Origin: Trichostrongylus colubriformis
Taxonomy: Eukaryota; Nematoda; Chromadorea; Rhabditida; Trichostrongylidae
Direction: 5' to 3'
Length of the DNA: 64,000 nt
NCBI GenBank assembly: GCA_963978905.1
Contig: OZ022259.1
Coordinates: 30,605,994 to 30,669,993, forward strand
Positions 1 to 11,796 of this stretch are shown piece after piece (position 1 is the stretch's first letter; each line of letters opens with the position of its first letter). The position numbers were made by a program, and so were the translations under genes. Under the pieces are notes generated by a model that did not search any database, was not told where the DNA came from, and saw only the letters and a list, made by a program, of their open reading frames with translations.

Positions 1-66
1 TAACAAGGCGAGGTGGTGAGGCGGAGACGTAGAGAAACGCAGCCACGCCCTGCCGCCTGCACCTCA

Positions 67-128
67 GAGTATGAGGGCGGTCCAAGATGAAGCTGAAAAC
101 GCTCGACGAAGTACAGCCGCAATTCGTA
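67..128 (+). CDS. Possible internal exon of a gene extending off the left edge
   Basis: The stretch lies between a CACCTCAG acceptor and a strong GTAAGC donor. One open frame reads ...SMRAVQDEAENARRSTAAI..., which looks charged and helical. No family is recognised. Neither flanking exon can be linked to it with confidence. It could equally be chance splice-like sequence. Confidence 0.2.
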
Positions 129-1414
129 AGCGTTAGGAGTCCTGGTTAATATTATGATCACTGGTGCCGTTAACTGTCAATTTGTATGCACAATTAAGGC
201 GTTTGCGTTTAAATAATCCCTCTACATATGTACTAAAGTTCACACTTGTTCATAAAGAAAAAGTAGATACTTAGCAGTTGCAGCCCACATGTGGGTTGCA
301 CAGTCTCAAGCAGGTCAAGCGTGCCGTTGAGAAAAATTTTCAAAAAATACTGCCGCATACGACTCCTCTGCCTCGCCCCTTGTTCAGGTTCCACTATTTC
401 TGCGGTTCTGGGCTACCCAACCAATGCGAGCTAATGCATCAAGGCATTATGAGCCTATGGTTAAAAAAAAGAACAGTGGGGCCAAACTTTTGACAAAATG
501 AGAGAAATAAGAACCTAACAAAACTCAGTACTTATATTCAAAACAAAAAAAAACAAGACTTATATTCCGAAACGAAGCGTCGCCGACCATTGTTAATGTG
601 CTCGTCCTCTGATGACAAAGGAGAAGGCTTGAAAGCCATGCAAGTTATGCGGCAGGGAAAAAACGAGAATAAAAAAGTTAGGAACTAAACAGGAGACATG
701 TAGTGCGCTTCACTGCGTCCCATCTGATGGCCGCATCGCTACACCATTGTAGCGACGAGGCGATCAGTTTGGGCACGGTTTTCCCGTACTAAATTTGGAC
801 ATTTTTGAATACTTGAAACTTCACTTAGACTCCATCTTCCAAAGTACTGTAAACTGTTTTCTTAACAACTTCCTCAGACCAATCTATTATCTTCTTGGAT
901 ACCCTAATGGTTGCGTAGTTCTCTATATGGAAATCCAGTCGAGGAAATTTTGGAAAATTTTGAAGTGCTTTTATTCAAATGGTCGTAAATTCTTTCAAAC
1001 TTGGCAGGTTTTTCTCATGAGGTGCGAAGCAGGTGAAAGGAGGTCATTCGCACCAATATGAACACAGCCAGCGGAGCCATACTGTCCCCACTATTCTTGC
1101 CTATGTCTCAGGAAGGAGGGATCTTTTCCCAATAATATTGAATAGTGCCAAAAAAGAGAAATCGAATGTTTTCAAAAGAAACCAATCACGAACTCAAGAT
1201 ATGTCAAGAAAAGCGAACAAGACTAGTTCCAAATGGTTCCCGAATTTTGTGAATATCTCTCATGTGTGTATACTTGCAGGTTTTACTTCGGACATTTCTT
1301 GATAATAAATATAACAATGACTATTATATGGACATGCAATTTGTCCTCTAATTACTTACACTGATTTACATTGGACACCACATGACCTTTTGATTTTCGC
1401 ACCTTGATATCGTT
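129..1414. other. Non-coding stretch, nothing recognised
   Basis: AT-rich sequence with short runs of A and only short, low-complexity open frames on either strand. I see no splice-supported exon, RNA gene or repeat pair here. Confidence 0.5.
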
Positions 1415-1698
1415 GGGTGTGTCTGCTTATGACAAAAAATCGCGTGGCCGTCTGCGGCGAGCGGCGCGGCGGGTGCGAGTGCCGGTGGTAGGGCGTGGCA
1501 GCCTTCAAGCGAGGCAGTGTGGCATGGGTAGAGGAGGCAGGGTGGCATGTGAGGGGGGGGGGTGCAGGAGGTAGTGTGGCATGGGTGGAAGTGCAGATGT
1601 GACGCAGCCACGTTCTGTTGGGCTCCGAAGGGCAATCGATTCGGCAAGTAGTACTGGTGGCGCCGCGAAGCGATTTTTTGTTGTAGGTAGACACACCC
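1415..1698. repeat. Inverted-repeat element with a GC-rich minisatellite core
   Basis: About 30-35 bp arms at 1415-1444 and 1664-1698 (GGGTGTGTCTGC... against its reverse complement, sharing the GATTTTTTG core) flank a core. Between them, 1495-1595, a GTGGCATGGGT/GGAGG-type unit is tandemly reiterated and contains a run of ten G. The overlapping open frames on both strands here (His/Pro-rich or Gly-rich) are translations of this repeat and are not taken as genes. Confidence 0.55.
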
Positions 1699-1952
1699 GG
1701 TATTGGTTCCTCGCATCAGAGGCGTTTGCAGAGAAAAATCGAATTTTTTCGTTCGTAACACTTTGTAACCACTCTGTTAAAGACACCGGGATTAGGGCAA
1801 TCTTAGTTTACGATTTGAGATGACGGTGGCTTGCAGTTGCCGCAGCGCACACACGACACCTTGCCAAAACGTCAAAGGTGAATTCATTAGGTTGCATTGC
1901 ACTCACACTTTTTTCTGCTTTCACTTATTTTTCATTTATTATTATTTTTTGA

Positions 1953-2716
1953 CACTATTCCACTATCACTACCCCACATATCGCGAGTTGGGGCAAAAAA
2001 ATAATTTCGCTGAAACTTTGTCCAGGGGGTTATTTGAGGTGCTGATCACGAATATGACATCCGTTTCTGGCGTTTGCACCAGTTTGGTGCAATTGCACCA
2101 TGTTGGTGCAACGACCGTTTCTCGCCAATTTTGTTTAAAATTCTCGTCTAGGAGCTATTCAGAATGCTGGTCACGAATATGACATTGGTTCTCAGCGCAA
2201 GCGCCGTTTTCAGCACCTTTCAAGATTGCGCCTGTCATGTTCATTTTTGCTACAGTGCTTATACAGCTAGAGCGCGTCATCTTTTCGCTGCCGCCTTTCA
2301 TTTGATGCTACCCTACAACCATCATTGTACACTCTAGTGTATATTTTCGCCTAAGCCTTGGAGCTGAACTAAGGTTTCCTTCCTTCTGAGCGCTTAGGCA
2401 AAAGTTGCGAGAACGGTGTGGTGCCCCTACTATATTAGCACTGTAATATAACTAAACGACGCTAGCACCTCGAACGGATGTCATATTCGTGGTCAGCACC
2501 CCAAAGAACCCCCCTCCACCCTAGGCAAAGTTTCAGTGATTTTGGTGAAAACGAAGTTGTTCACCAGCATTGTGCAATTGCACCAGATTGGCGCAAACGA
2601 CAAAAACGGATGTCATATTCGTGATCAGCACCCTGAATAACCCCTAACGGCGAGTTTTAGCGAAATTTTTTTTTGACCCAGCTCGCGTTATCTGGGGTAG
2701 TGATAGTGGAATAGTG
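1953..2716. repeat. Large inverted repeat with arms of about 145 bp
   Basis: The left arm (about 1953-2100) begins CACTATTCCACTATCACTAC. The right arm (about 2572-2716) is its diverged reverse complement. A 20-nt motif around GATCACGAATATGACAT recurs four times, near 2041, 2165, 2477 and 2609, twice on each strand, so a smaller inverted unit is nested in the larger one. No coding capacity is seen. Confidence 0.65.
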
Positions 2717-2794
2717 CCTTTTTTTATTTGTTTGCTGCTGTGTATTGCTTCACTTACTTCACTTTATCACCAATGAATGAAATACACTCTGCGA

Positions 2795-2945
2795 GACAAC
2801 AAATGACGCTTCTACAGCGGACAACTCGGAAAGTCAGTGTGTGCAGTTCGAGATGATGCGAATGTGTTGCGAATACACACCGCAGCGTCACGCTTTCGAA
2901 TGCGGGTTTTTCTACCGATTATCGCTTCTAGTTTTTAATGTTTCT
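2795..2945. repeat. Dispersed repeat, inverted partner at about 21715-21845
   Basis: The block containing ACAGCGGACAACTCGGAA, GAATACACACCGCAGCG and CCGATTATCGCTTCTA is found as its reverse complement at about 21715-21845. It abuts the inverted repeat just upstream, so it may be the outer part of the same element. Confidence 0.6.
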
Positions 2946-3161
2946 TATGAAATTATCATTTCTTTGCATCTTCCTCGTACTTCGTACCCCTTCCGGTTCC
3001 TTTGAGGGTTCTTGTATAGGAGGATCCACAGTAATCAATGTTGCTTAGTGTTCGAGCCTTCGCAGACTACTCATGACCTTCTGTTGTTCACTCAATTTGG
3101 ACGCATCCCATCACTCTTCCCACAACCAGTTTGCTATCTTCCCAACATTCTTTTCCCTCAG

Positions 3162-3254
3162 TCGGTAGAAAGTGAAGGTGAAGAGCCATCACCTACGCAT
3201 CGGGCCTCTACTATCATGCCTAATTCTTTCATTTCCGTCTCTACTAGTGATTAA
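3162..3254 (+). CDS. Candidate terminal exon of an unidentified gene
   Basis: A good nematode-style acceptor, TTTTCCCTCAG, is followed in phase 0 by a 30-codon open frame ending in TAA. The acidic and Ser/Thr-rich tail begins SVESEGEEPSPTHRAS and ends SVSTSD. The composition resembles a natural protein C-terminus. No upstream exon could be linked and no homology is recognised. The open frame also runs upstream of the acceptor to 3012, so a single-exon reading is possible. Confidence 0.3.
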   Translation, partial: SVESEGEEPSPTHRASTIMPNSFISVSTSD

Positions 3255-4012
3255 TTTACAGAATCATGTCAGTTCTCCATAGATTTTCTAAACTGTTGTT
3301 TAATCACTTTAAGCGTAAAAGTAATATCATTATTGTTACAGGACTAGAATGTAAAGTAGCGTATTGAAATCCACTTCTAACAGATCGATACATAGACATA
3401 GGGTTGGTTTTCAACAAATTTCATTTTTAAAAAACCATGAGACCAGCTATCTAATAGATGATTCGATGATCTTTCAAATTATGATGAAGAAAATAGTGAA
3501 GATTATCCTAAAAAGCACGGATAACAATTTTTTTCTGGAAAAGAAGTCGCAAAAAAGCCGCAGGAGTTATGTATCATGTGAATAATAATGGACTGTACAT
3601 AGATCATTTGTACTTTGAGGGTGAAAGCTGTGATTTTGGAGCAGTTTTGATCATTTAGCAATCTTGCGAAGATATTGCTATAAGTAGAGAGGAAATGCTT
3701 TGCTTCCTTGGTCTGTATCTTAACCCTGCTAAGATATCGTAAGCGTCTTAACGCGCATCGGGAGGGCCTTCTACTACATCCCTTAGCATTTATACCAATG
3801 ACACCTGTTGAGAAGGCAATGCTTTTCAAATTTGAGCACGGAAAGTGAAGGCTCACGGACGAATGGTATCGAGAACATGCGTTCACTTCAATGTATCGTC
3901 CACGAAAATTCAAGTTGTTCCGTTATTTGTTTATCCATTCACTTATTTACACTCTATGGTGCGCCTCACACACGAAACAACTGCGAACTTCGAAATACAT
4001 GTACTTGTAATG

Positions 4013-5065
4013 TATTGGGTTGAGGAATAAGTTCCCGCGGTTTTTTTGTTCTCTGATTTCCACATTGTCCCCTTGATCTTTCGACCAAGCTAATATGCAT
4101 TTTCGATAGAGCTTTTTATGCTCTACGAAATGCTACTTTTTGTTTTTCGATTCTATCTCGATTGCCTTATATTCATGATTTGGAAATGAAGTAAGCAAAA
4201 GGCAAAATTCGCACTCTCAACATTTCATCTTTCTCGCCTGTCATCGAGATCGAAAAATGTATGCGCATAAGTTTTCGATAGAGCTTTTCTCTACGGAGAA
4301 GTTTCATTGGTTTTGATTTGGATTCTATATTTTTAAGGTTTCGTAATGGAGTAATTTGTAGGGAAAAATCTGCTCTTTTGGCGCATCATGGTCCATAAAA
4401 GCTGGCCTTTTCCACGTCAGATGAAATCAAATGAGAGAAAAAGACATCCCCTAGCCATCTACTCTCATGCTTGAGGGTTTTTTGTACGATAAAGTGTTGG
4501 GTAAAATCCCCATTTTTTGTGGAAAAAAGTGCGGGTGGGTTTTTACTGGGTACCCATTCTGAGCTTCAGGAATATCTAACTATGAAACTATTCAAAAGGC
4601 TAGTGATATCATCTTGTAGAGCGGAAAAAGCTCTATCGAATGCTTCATGCACATTCTCTTCAATCTCGATGATAGGGGTATAAAAGATACTGAAAGTGCA
4701 CACTTTTGCTGAAAGCTGCATTTGTGAGTCTTAAAAACAGCAAAAGTTGAGCGATTTGATTGAAAGGCAGTGCCGTTGTGTAGAGCTAAAAAAGTTCTAT
4801 CGAAAACTCATGCGCATACATTTTTCGATCTCGATGACAGGCGAGAACGATGAAGTGTTGCGAGTGCGAATTTTTGCCTTCAGCTTGCTTCATTTGCAAA
4901 CCACATAAATATGAGGTAGTCGAAGGAATCGAAAAAGAGAGTAGCATTTTGTAGAGCAAAAAAAGCTCTATCGAAAACATATATAAGCTTCACCGAAAGA
5001 TGAAGGAAACAATGTGAAAAACAGGGAAGAAAAAAAACCGCTGGAACTTATTGTTCAAACCAATA
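4013..5065. mobile_element. Fold-back element with mariner-like ends (older copy)
   Basis: The ends read TATTGGGTTG[A/G]GGAATAAGT and inverted at 5065. The arms (about 4013-4310 and 4770-5065) are imperfect reverse complements. They carry the same short internal hairpin units (AGAGC...GCTCT after CGATA) seen in the 1.9 kb element at 17663-19537. The TIR layout, TTGGGTTGG...AATAAGT followed by CGG and a T-run, is typical of mariner/MADE1-type MITEs. No transposase frame is present. Confidence 0.7.
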
Positions 5066-5185
5066 CTATTATTACTATTATGTAATGTATTATGTATTAT
5101 AATGTAATGGGTTATCCACACTTCTATACTATATCTGCTGACTATGGGCTGCATGCAAACTTTCATACGCATATATAAGTATCCA

Positions 5186-5475
5186 ATTGAGATAGAGCTC
5201 TCTAACGTGACGGACGTTGGGGTGGGCGTTCGCGTGGGTTTGGACGCTAAAGAGCTGATGACAAAGAGGCGGTACCCACGTTGTCAGGGACGCAGAGCGA
5301 GAAGCAAATCAAGGTTGGGCGCGAAAATTCAAACTGCGCTCTGCCAGCCCACCGCTGTTCAAACTTTGCTTGGCGGGAATTCAGACGAGTTGCTCTTCTT
5401 CCAGTTTGTTGATTTCTCTTTTAGAACAAAGGAGATTATCGTATTTCGGTTTTGCATCTAATGGAGTGATTTTGA
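5186..5475 (+). repeat. Dispersed repeat family (280 bp type), copy 1
   Basis: Starts near CAATTGAGATAGAGCTC, passes TTGCTCTTCTTCCAGTTT and ends near TGGAGTGATT. The reverse complement of 11974-12216 and the sequence at 38056-38345 align with it in order over most of their length. It has no intact open frame of its own and is probably a non-autonomous transposon. Confidence 0.6.
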
Positions 5476-5656
5476 AAGAATTAGAATCATGAAATTTGGT
5501 GGGCGATTCCTACCACTTACAATCTCACCTTTATCGGCACTCAGCCGAAGTCTCAATCCACTTCTCATTCTCGTTAGCAAACGGCATTTCCCATCAGGGA
5601 CGTGCATTTTGCTCGCCTTTTCCATTCCCATTCTTTTTCATGCCACTAGCTGCTAA

Positions 5657-5956
5657 AGTGGACGTCACCATTACGTCAGCTCATTTCGGGAGTGCGAAGT
5701 CCGACAACAACTGCGAAATCTTGCGAAAGACGACATTCATCTAATCAATTCACGTCGCACGATTGACGGATGTGTTCCGAGAAAAAAAATCGGCAGCAAT
5801 CCATTGCTTATTGAAGGATTGGATGAGATCGGTGACCAGTACAATGACGTAATGGATTGCATAAAGTTGTGGGCTTCAAATATCGTTCGCTTTATTGACA
5901 TACCAGTTGGGCTGGCGCACACTACTGCGCGTCACACACGGAAGCATGTAAAATGA
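5657..5956 (+). pseudogene. 99-codon open frame without ATG, unidentified; retroelement remnant or lone exon
   Basis: Between a TAA at 5654 and a TGA at 5954 one frame stays open for 99 codons and has protein-like composition (for example GLDEIGDQYNDVMDCIKLWA and IVRFIDIPVG). It lacks an early ATG. An internal acceptor-like AG lies at about 5678. The sequence just after it (a CAGACAGACACACAGACATACC tail, then TTTATATATAGGG) resembles the 3' end of RTE-type non-LTR retrotransposons, so this may be the end of a degraded retroelement ORF. No family motif is recognised. Confidence 0.35.
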
Positions 5957-5959
5957 GTG

Positions 5960-6140
5960 CGGGTATCGAACTATCTCACCCTGCCACACTCACTCCCGCC
6001 ACTCACCCAAGTCCGTACGCCACGCCCTGCCTGGCGTTGCGAAATTGACTGTACCTATTTGGGTAATTAAACCACAGGGTGGGCAGACAGACACACAGAC
6101 ATACCAAAGTCCTGGTGGTTTATATATAGGGTATGATATC
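5960..6140. other. Retroelement-like 3' tail carrying an SL1-like 15-mer (minus strand)
   Basis: The minus strand reads GGTTTAATTACCCAA at 6073-6059, identical to the first 15 nt of nematode SL1, and then diverges (ATAG followed by GTACAG). A GACAGACACACAGACATACC run and a TATATATA stretch lie on the 3' side of the plus strand. The canonical SL1 end and SL RNA body are not seen, so this is not called an SL RNA gene. Confidence 0.4.
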
Positions 6141-9100
6141 CTTATAATACTTTGCGTATCTCGAAGGCAGTAAAGCTGTTCAAGAGGGGAAATATCTTAG
6201 CTGTGAATGAATATACAGGTTCAAGCAGACGGTATGTAGGCCATGAAGAACGCGCTCAAAGATGTAATAAAGCTCTGCGCAGCTCAGCTAAAGCCTCCGT
6301 AGTGGGCTCATTTTCACACCATATTAGCTGCGTATGACGGCCACGTGTGGAAGATCTGAGCATCTCCGATAGATAACTCAGTGACGCAGTTTGCGGAAAA
6401 ACTTTTCTAAGGCTAAAATCAGATGCGAAAATAAGAACTTCATTCCCCAGGTTGACGGCCTTTTCTTTCGTTTCTTGAAATCTCACCACTTGGCACCTCC
6501 TATCACATTTTGTGTTGCCTAGAGTAGCATTAGCTTCGCTGCCAAAACGCTACACCGCAGAGCTCTTCGAGTGAAAGGGAACACTCGTGAAAGGGAGAAG
6601 CGTGGAACGACTTTCAGCCTCAATTTGGAATAGAGTTGCCTCCTGGTTTAGATAATTGACGCTCTTTAAGCTCGGCTTGTCAGATGTTCTTCCGCTTGTT
6701 TAATCTCGAGAATATGCGATTTCAGTCTTTTCATACATGTGTTCGCTGAAGCAACTAGGCATATGGGGATTTCGTAAAACGCTGGTTAACCACACCTTTC
6801 GCCAGCTTCCAAACCTGTGAAATACTCCGTGAAGCTTTTCGTTTGATGATTTTCGAATTATTGCCATTGGTAGTGTAGCAACACATTTTTGTTTGTTTGC
6901 ATGTTTTTTTCAGTTCGGATTTCACTCACTATCCCCAACGTCTCCAAAGTGTGTTAAATGATACACTTTGGTTTATTCGCTACATTCCACATCCCATAGG
7001 AACACGAGATAACCTGCTGCTCTGCTATTTAGATTTTCATTGTCTATCCCTCGCCGACCATTCATTTTTGGCTAGATTTTGGACCGGTGAGCCGATCTTC
7101 AAAAAAGATCGTCGATCGTGCTTAGTATCAGGATATCGTAATTATTATTTTGCGGAGGTTTGGAGAAACGGCGCGAGTATTGGAATAGGGAGCCTTGGAA
7201 TCGCCAACCGGGGGAAGGGAGGGGGTTTAAAAATTTCGTACCAGACTTGAACCTGTAAACCCCAACCATTGCGCTATTCCCACCATATTGTTCGACGAGC
7301 TGCTTCAAATCACCACTTCAAGACTGCACTTATCCAGACGTACTTGCTAACGATTTCTTTTGCGGGAAATCTCCGTGAACATCTGGTCCCTTATGGGTCT
7401 CTATTGCAGACCGAGTGAGCGAGCTAGCTAACGAGTGTAATAGTTCGAGGAATCTTCTCGAAGTAAATCTTGGAGAAAGCGTAGTGCTGTCACGTTTTTT
7501 CATGCCACTAATAGGAAGCGGTACCATTTTCGTTTATCCCCATCGCGCTATTTGATGGCGTCAGCTGATCACAGAAAACACTGCGGGCTGTGTGCCATCG
7601 TATAGACATAGCTGATGCTTCTGTTTCTTTACGTTTGGCAGCTGTTCTGCAGAGGTAAGTATTTACTGAATGGATTACACGACAACAAGATTAAGGCTTC
7701 TAATGGGAAGGGCCAGTTGCTCCTGGAATAGAAGGATAAAAGTATAAACAGGAAATGATTAAATAGGAGTTAGAATGGTAGGATGATAGGATAAATAGGA
7801 ACAAGACAGTAGGATTAATACTTTGGCAATGATCGGGCTGTTTTTGGGATGAGCCATGCATGTTACCTTCGCTCACAGTCATGGTAGTATTTGAGTGCAA
7901 TTTGGACTATGCGATGAGCCATAGGGACAGCCAATAGACAGATTGTCGTATTCTCTCAGACAATACTGGACCGATTCACCGTACTGAAAAGGATGGAAAA
8001 CTCGCTTTGCATGGGTTCCACTTTGGAACTTTCCGAATTTCTGTCAACATTCCATCTAGGAGCATGCTAGTGGGAGCGGCGCCACTTGTTGGTACATCAC
8101 ATCCTTATCGTAATAAGCTATGAGAAAAACCATTCCTCTGATGGCGACATGGTTGTCTGCTAAAAATAATAGTGGAGGAATGGAGCAGAACGACTGAGAA
8201 ATTCCACGGTTCTCCGGTACTTTTTTTGTTGAAGCATGGAATGTTATCAATTTTACGAGAACTTAACGTGCTCTACGGTTATTGTATTACTCTTATGTTA
8301 TCATATTAGTATTTTATTGCTTTTGTTTTATCTCATTTTCACTTGACTTTCAAAGTTATACTAAGTGGGTTAATGGGCGTCATTTATAAATGGGCGGGAT
8401 TATGAGAAAGATCCCCAGCCTTTACTCGTCAATTTTGAGATTGTTCCAAATGAAGAAACCAACGTACTTGGGTGCAAGGTATATAGGTCATAGCCTATGC
8501 CAAACTTTTTGGAAGCTGTCCAGCAATGCGGATTTTATTACAATGGGGAACATTTGTTCTCTTTCTGCCCTTATTGTTCCATTAATTCCCAGTTGATGGC
8601 AGTCCGCTGCACTTGCATCAATCATCCTGGAAATTTCTGGAATTTCAGTTGCAATTTGACAGCAGTCCATGAGGAATATTTGTGAAAAAACTTTGTGAAG
8701 AACCAGGAACTTAAGATCCTTTTACTGTGCTGTAAATTTAAGCTTAAGAAAAATTTCTAAGCTGTAATGGCGCAGTAACAATTACAGGCGTCTTTATCAA
8801 ACTTAAATTTACTTCTCATCCTGTCAGCACAAGGGTTGAGAGGCTTTTCATCATTACTACTACTAAGGGATCCTAGCTGCAGCTTGCTAGCCACGTTTTT
8901 CATACGAATGAGCATCTGTTCTCCGCCCTTCCATCGTCTGCAGTCTGCCGACGTTCTCATCGAAACTTTACATCTGCTATCATGCCCAATTGCTTTCGAA
9001 CCCATCGCGGTGAGTTTAAATGAATTTTATTTTTTGAAGTTCATGCAAATGTAGATTTGCAAACTTCTTGGTGGAAATGAAAAATCGTTGAGCAAAGGAT

Positions 9101-11796
9101 TTGTACCACGATAGGTATGTATGCAGAGAAACAACTAACTCTTTGCTATGTGAGAATTTACGATGGGACCTTTGATTAGTGGTTTGTCCTTTCGACTTTC
9201 TCGTCTTCTTGATAGACCTGAAGGTGGCTCAAAGGCACTCTTCGCGATTACTTCGAATGGGTTAAGGTGCCAATTTATGTAGTCAGAGATGCTAAGGAAT
9301 CCGCCCACACAGAAAAACCCAAATGAAGCCCCCGAAAATGGCAAAAATAAAGCATCATGGCATGGATATTTCTTGTAATGTGCATCTGAAATTAGTAGGT
9401 AACCGAAGCAGCGTTTCCTTTTCAATGTTACCGATCCTGTTTCGAGGATCCTCTCGACAACCCTGCAGAACCAGCAGACACAGTAAAAACTCAGATTCCA
9501 CCGATAGAGCAGAGTGCTAGCTTTTACTTATCAATAGTATCGTTGCACGGGGCGAAAGTATAGCTGAGGGACGTGGTGATTGAACTTCGGCTTCCTTTGA
9601 CAGCGCATGTAGACAGAGTTAGGCTGATTTTCAGTGCATATACACGTACTATACTGGTTCGAGATCCATTTACCTTCTCTTGATGAATCATTCTATGTAG
9701 CCACCTTTCTGAATGCTCATACGGACTGCAAGTTGCTGCAATAAGTCACGGTGGCACGCGCTCGAGACATCGTCTTTAGCGATGAAAAGATTTCCACGCT
9801 GAATCCAGCTTCAGCTCCCAAAATTAGAGGATTATTTGGGACTCACTCGCTGATGCTACCGCGAAAAGCGACTTCAGAAAAATGCGAAAGTATTCTCTCT
9901 CTCTCGTTTTTGGTCATTCCATTTTTTTTTTGCCGTACTTCTTGCTAATTCGTACATACACCTTAATATTCAGCAATCGAGCAAATAACGCATCGTGTCG
10001 CCTTTAATGAAGTAGATTGACAGTGCTGCATTGCACATTCCAAAAATGTTTACAGTATATTTACCAACATGTAGAAACGCATCTTATTGCTGGAAGCTTA
10101 TGAGTTTGGTATGAGTTGGTTAAGCTTTCTGGTTAGAATACACTGAGTAGTTTGAATTCACGACTTTATACTGCTTTCAAGAGTAGAGTTGTGTTAATTT
10201 TTAACTGGAATTATAGGTAATTTTTTATTTTTTGGCTTTGAATCTTTTGAAACAATGGCAGCGTTCCGATAAATGCCCCAACGCCCTCTGCCACTCACAG
10301 AGTTTATGTCCTGGTTTTGTTTATTGAACTAATACCACGTGAATCAATCTTATATACAAAGGCTTAAGAATACTCCACGAGTTCTGCACTTTGCATAATA
10401 TCGAACCTCTTCGTTTCCTTGCTATCATTTTTGTCTCCTTAAATTTGTCGTTCAGTAATTTGAACAATATCTTGTTCAATAGTTCTCAGAGCAGAAGGTC
10501 AAAAAGAGGCCAAAAAGAGGCACAATATCTGCTTTTCTGTCCGACGCTGCTTTTGTGCATCTTTCCGTGAACTCGACTATTGCATGGAAGCAACGCTAAA
10601 TTTAGTACTTTTGTTTTAACCTGTACTGATGGGTCGCCAACACCATCACTTTCATTTTCCATACCACTTCTATCCATTCCATAACATCAATGATAACCGA
10701 AATCGTCGTACCTACTACATTCAAATTATCGCTTTTCCATAAAGGCATCCATAAAGGTATATCCAGTTACTACACTGCTAGAAACTGCGTTTCTTTTACT
10801 GTTGATGAAGAAAACGAAAAGAATTATAATCAAAAGCCCTTGTAATACGGCCTTCATTTTGTATTTTATTTTGTTTTGTTTTATTTTGATTGAACGAGAA
10901 TGACACCGGAATAGTACACGCGTGCTGATGTTTTCGCTCATTGATGTCACATTGAATTTATCAAAATGACCTGTTTTCCACGTAAACGTCACTTGCACTT
11001 GTTCCTGCTGTTTCTCATCTTATCTTGACTGATCGCTCACTTCGTCCAGTCAGTGGCTCCGACTCGAGGAATGTTCTTCTCAGAGGGCAGGGCGTCCTTC
11101 TGGCTTCGTAGGTCTGCTGAACTCGACCTGGCTGTATAGCTAAGAAGAAAGTGAATCATCTACTGTGAAAAGCGATTTAGCATGTGTCGCAGGACACTCG
11201 AATGAGGTCAGGTCATGTGAGGAACTAGCGGTAGCGCTCCGTAGTTTGCGGCTATAATACGAGCAGGACCAAAAATGGAACTGCGTCACGGCGCGCGACC
11301 AGCTTGTCTCTAGGTGGCTTATATACTCGCAATATCCTCGCAACAGCACGTAGATAGATTGAAGGAATTATCCACGAAAATTTCTGATTTTCGTTCCTCA
11401 TGAAGTCATTTCACCAGATTCAGTACATGAACAGAAGCACGGATGAAACCCAAAATTTTTCTTTATTCCGAAACAGAGAAATTTAGAAACTGGAAAAAGA
11501 GTACTGATAGATTATAGGAGTATTCCATGATTCTAATTCCTCATAAAATCATCTTACTAGATATAGTACATGAACAGAAACACGAAATAAACCCAAAATG
11601 AAGTAGTTGCGAAGGTTTTTTTCAAAACAATGAAGATTTATATTTAAACATTCACTATCAATTACGTTTGTTTCAAGTTAAGTAATTGTTCAAAGAGATA
11701 TAGCCATTTAACGATTGTTTACTTGTTTTTAACAAAGAGTTAGCCATTAGCCATTTTTGATAACTGCTGTATATCGCCGCAGCTCGCGATGCGTAA
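6141..11796. other. Long stretch without a supportable gene
   Basis: Only short open frames, no coherent exon series and no RNA gene. The frame at 6897-7250 (after a TTTTTTTCAG) is probably chance or retroelement debris. 7730-7810 is an A/G-rich, weakly repetitive tract. 11377-11512 looks like a partial minus-strand copy of the 280 bp family (TTTATTCCGAAACAGAGAAA). Confidence 0.45.

Noticed and set aside
6897..7250. 117-codon frame after a TTTTTTTCAG
   Set aside because: A resemblance to retroelement endonuclease text was considered, but no catalytic motif could be seen.
7234..7290. Minus-strand A-box/B-box-like pair (TAGCGCAATGG and GGTTCAAGTCTGG)
   Set aside because: The two boxes are only about 23 nt apart and no acceptor or anticodon stem can be formed, so neither a tRNA nor the SINE head fits.
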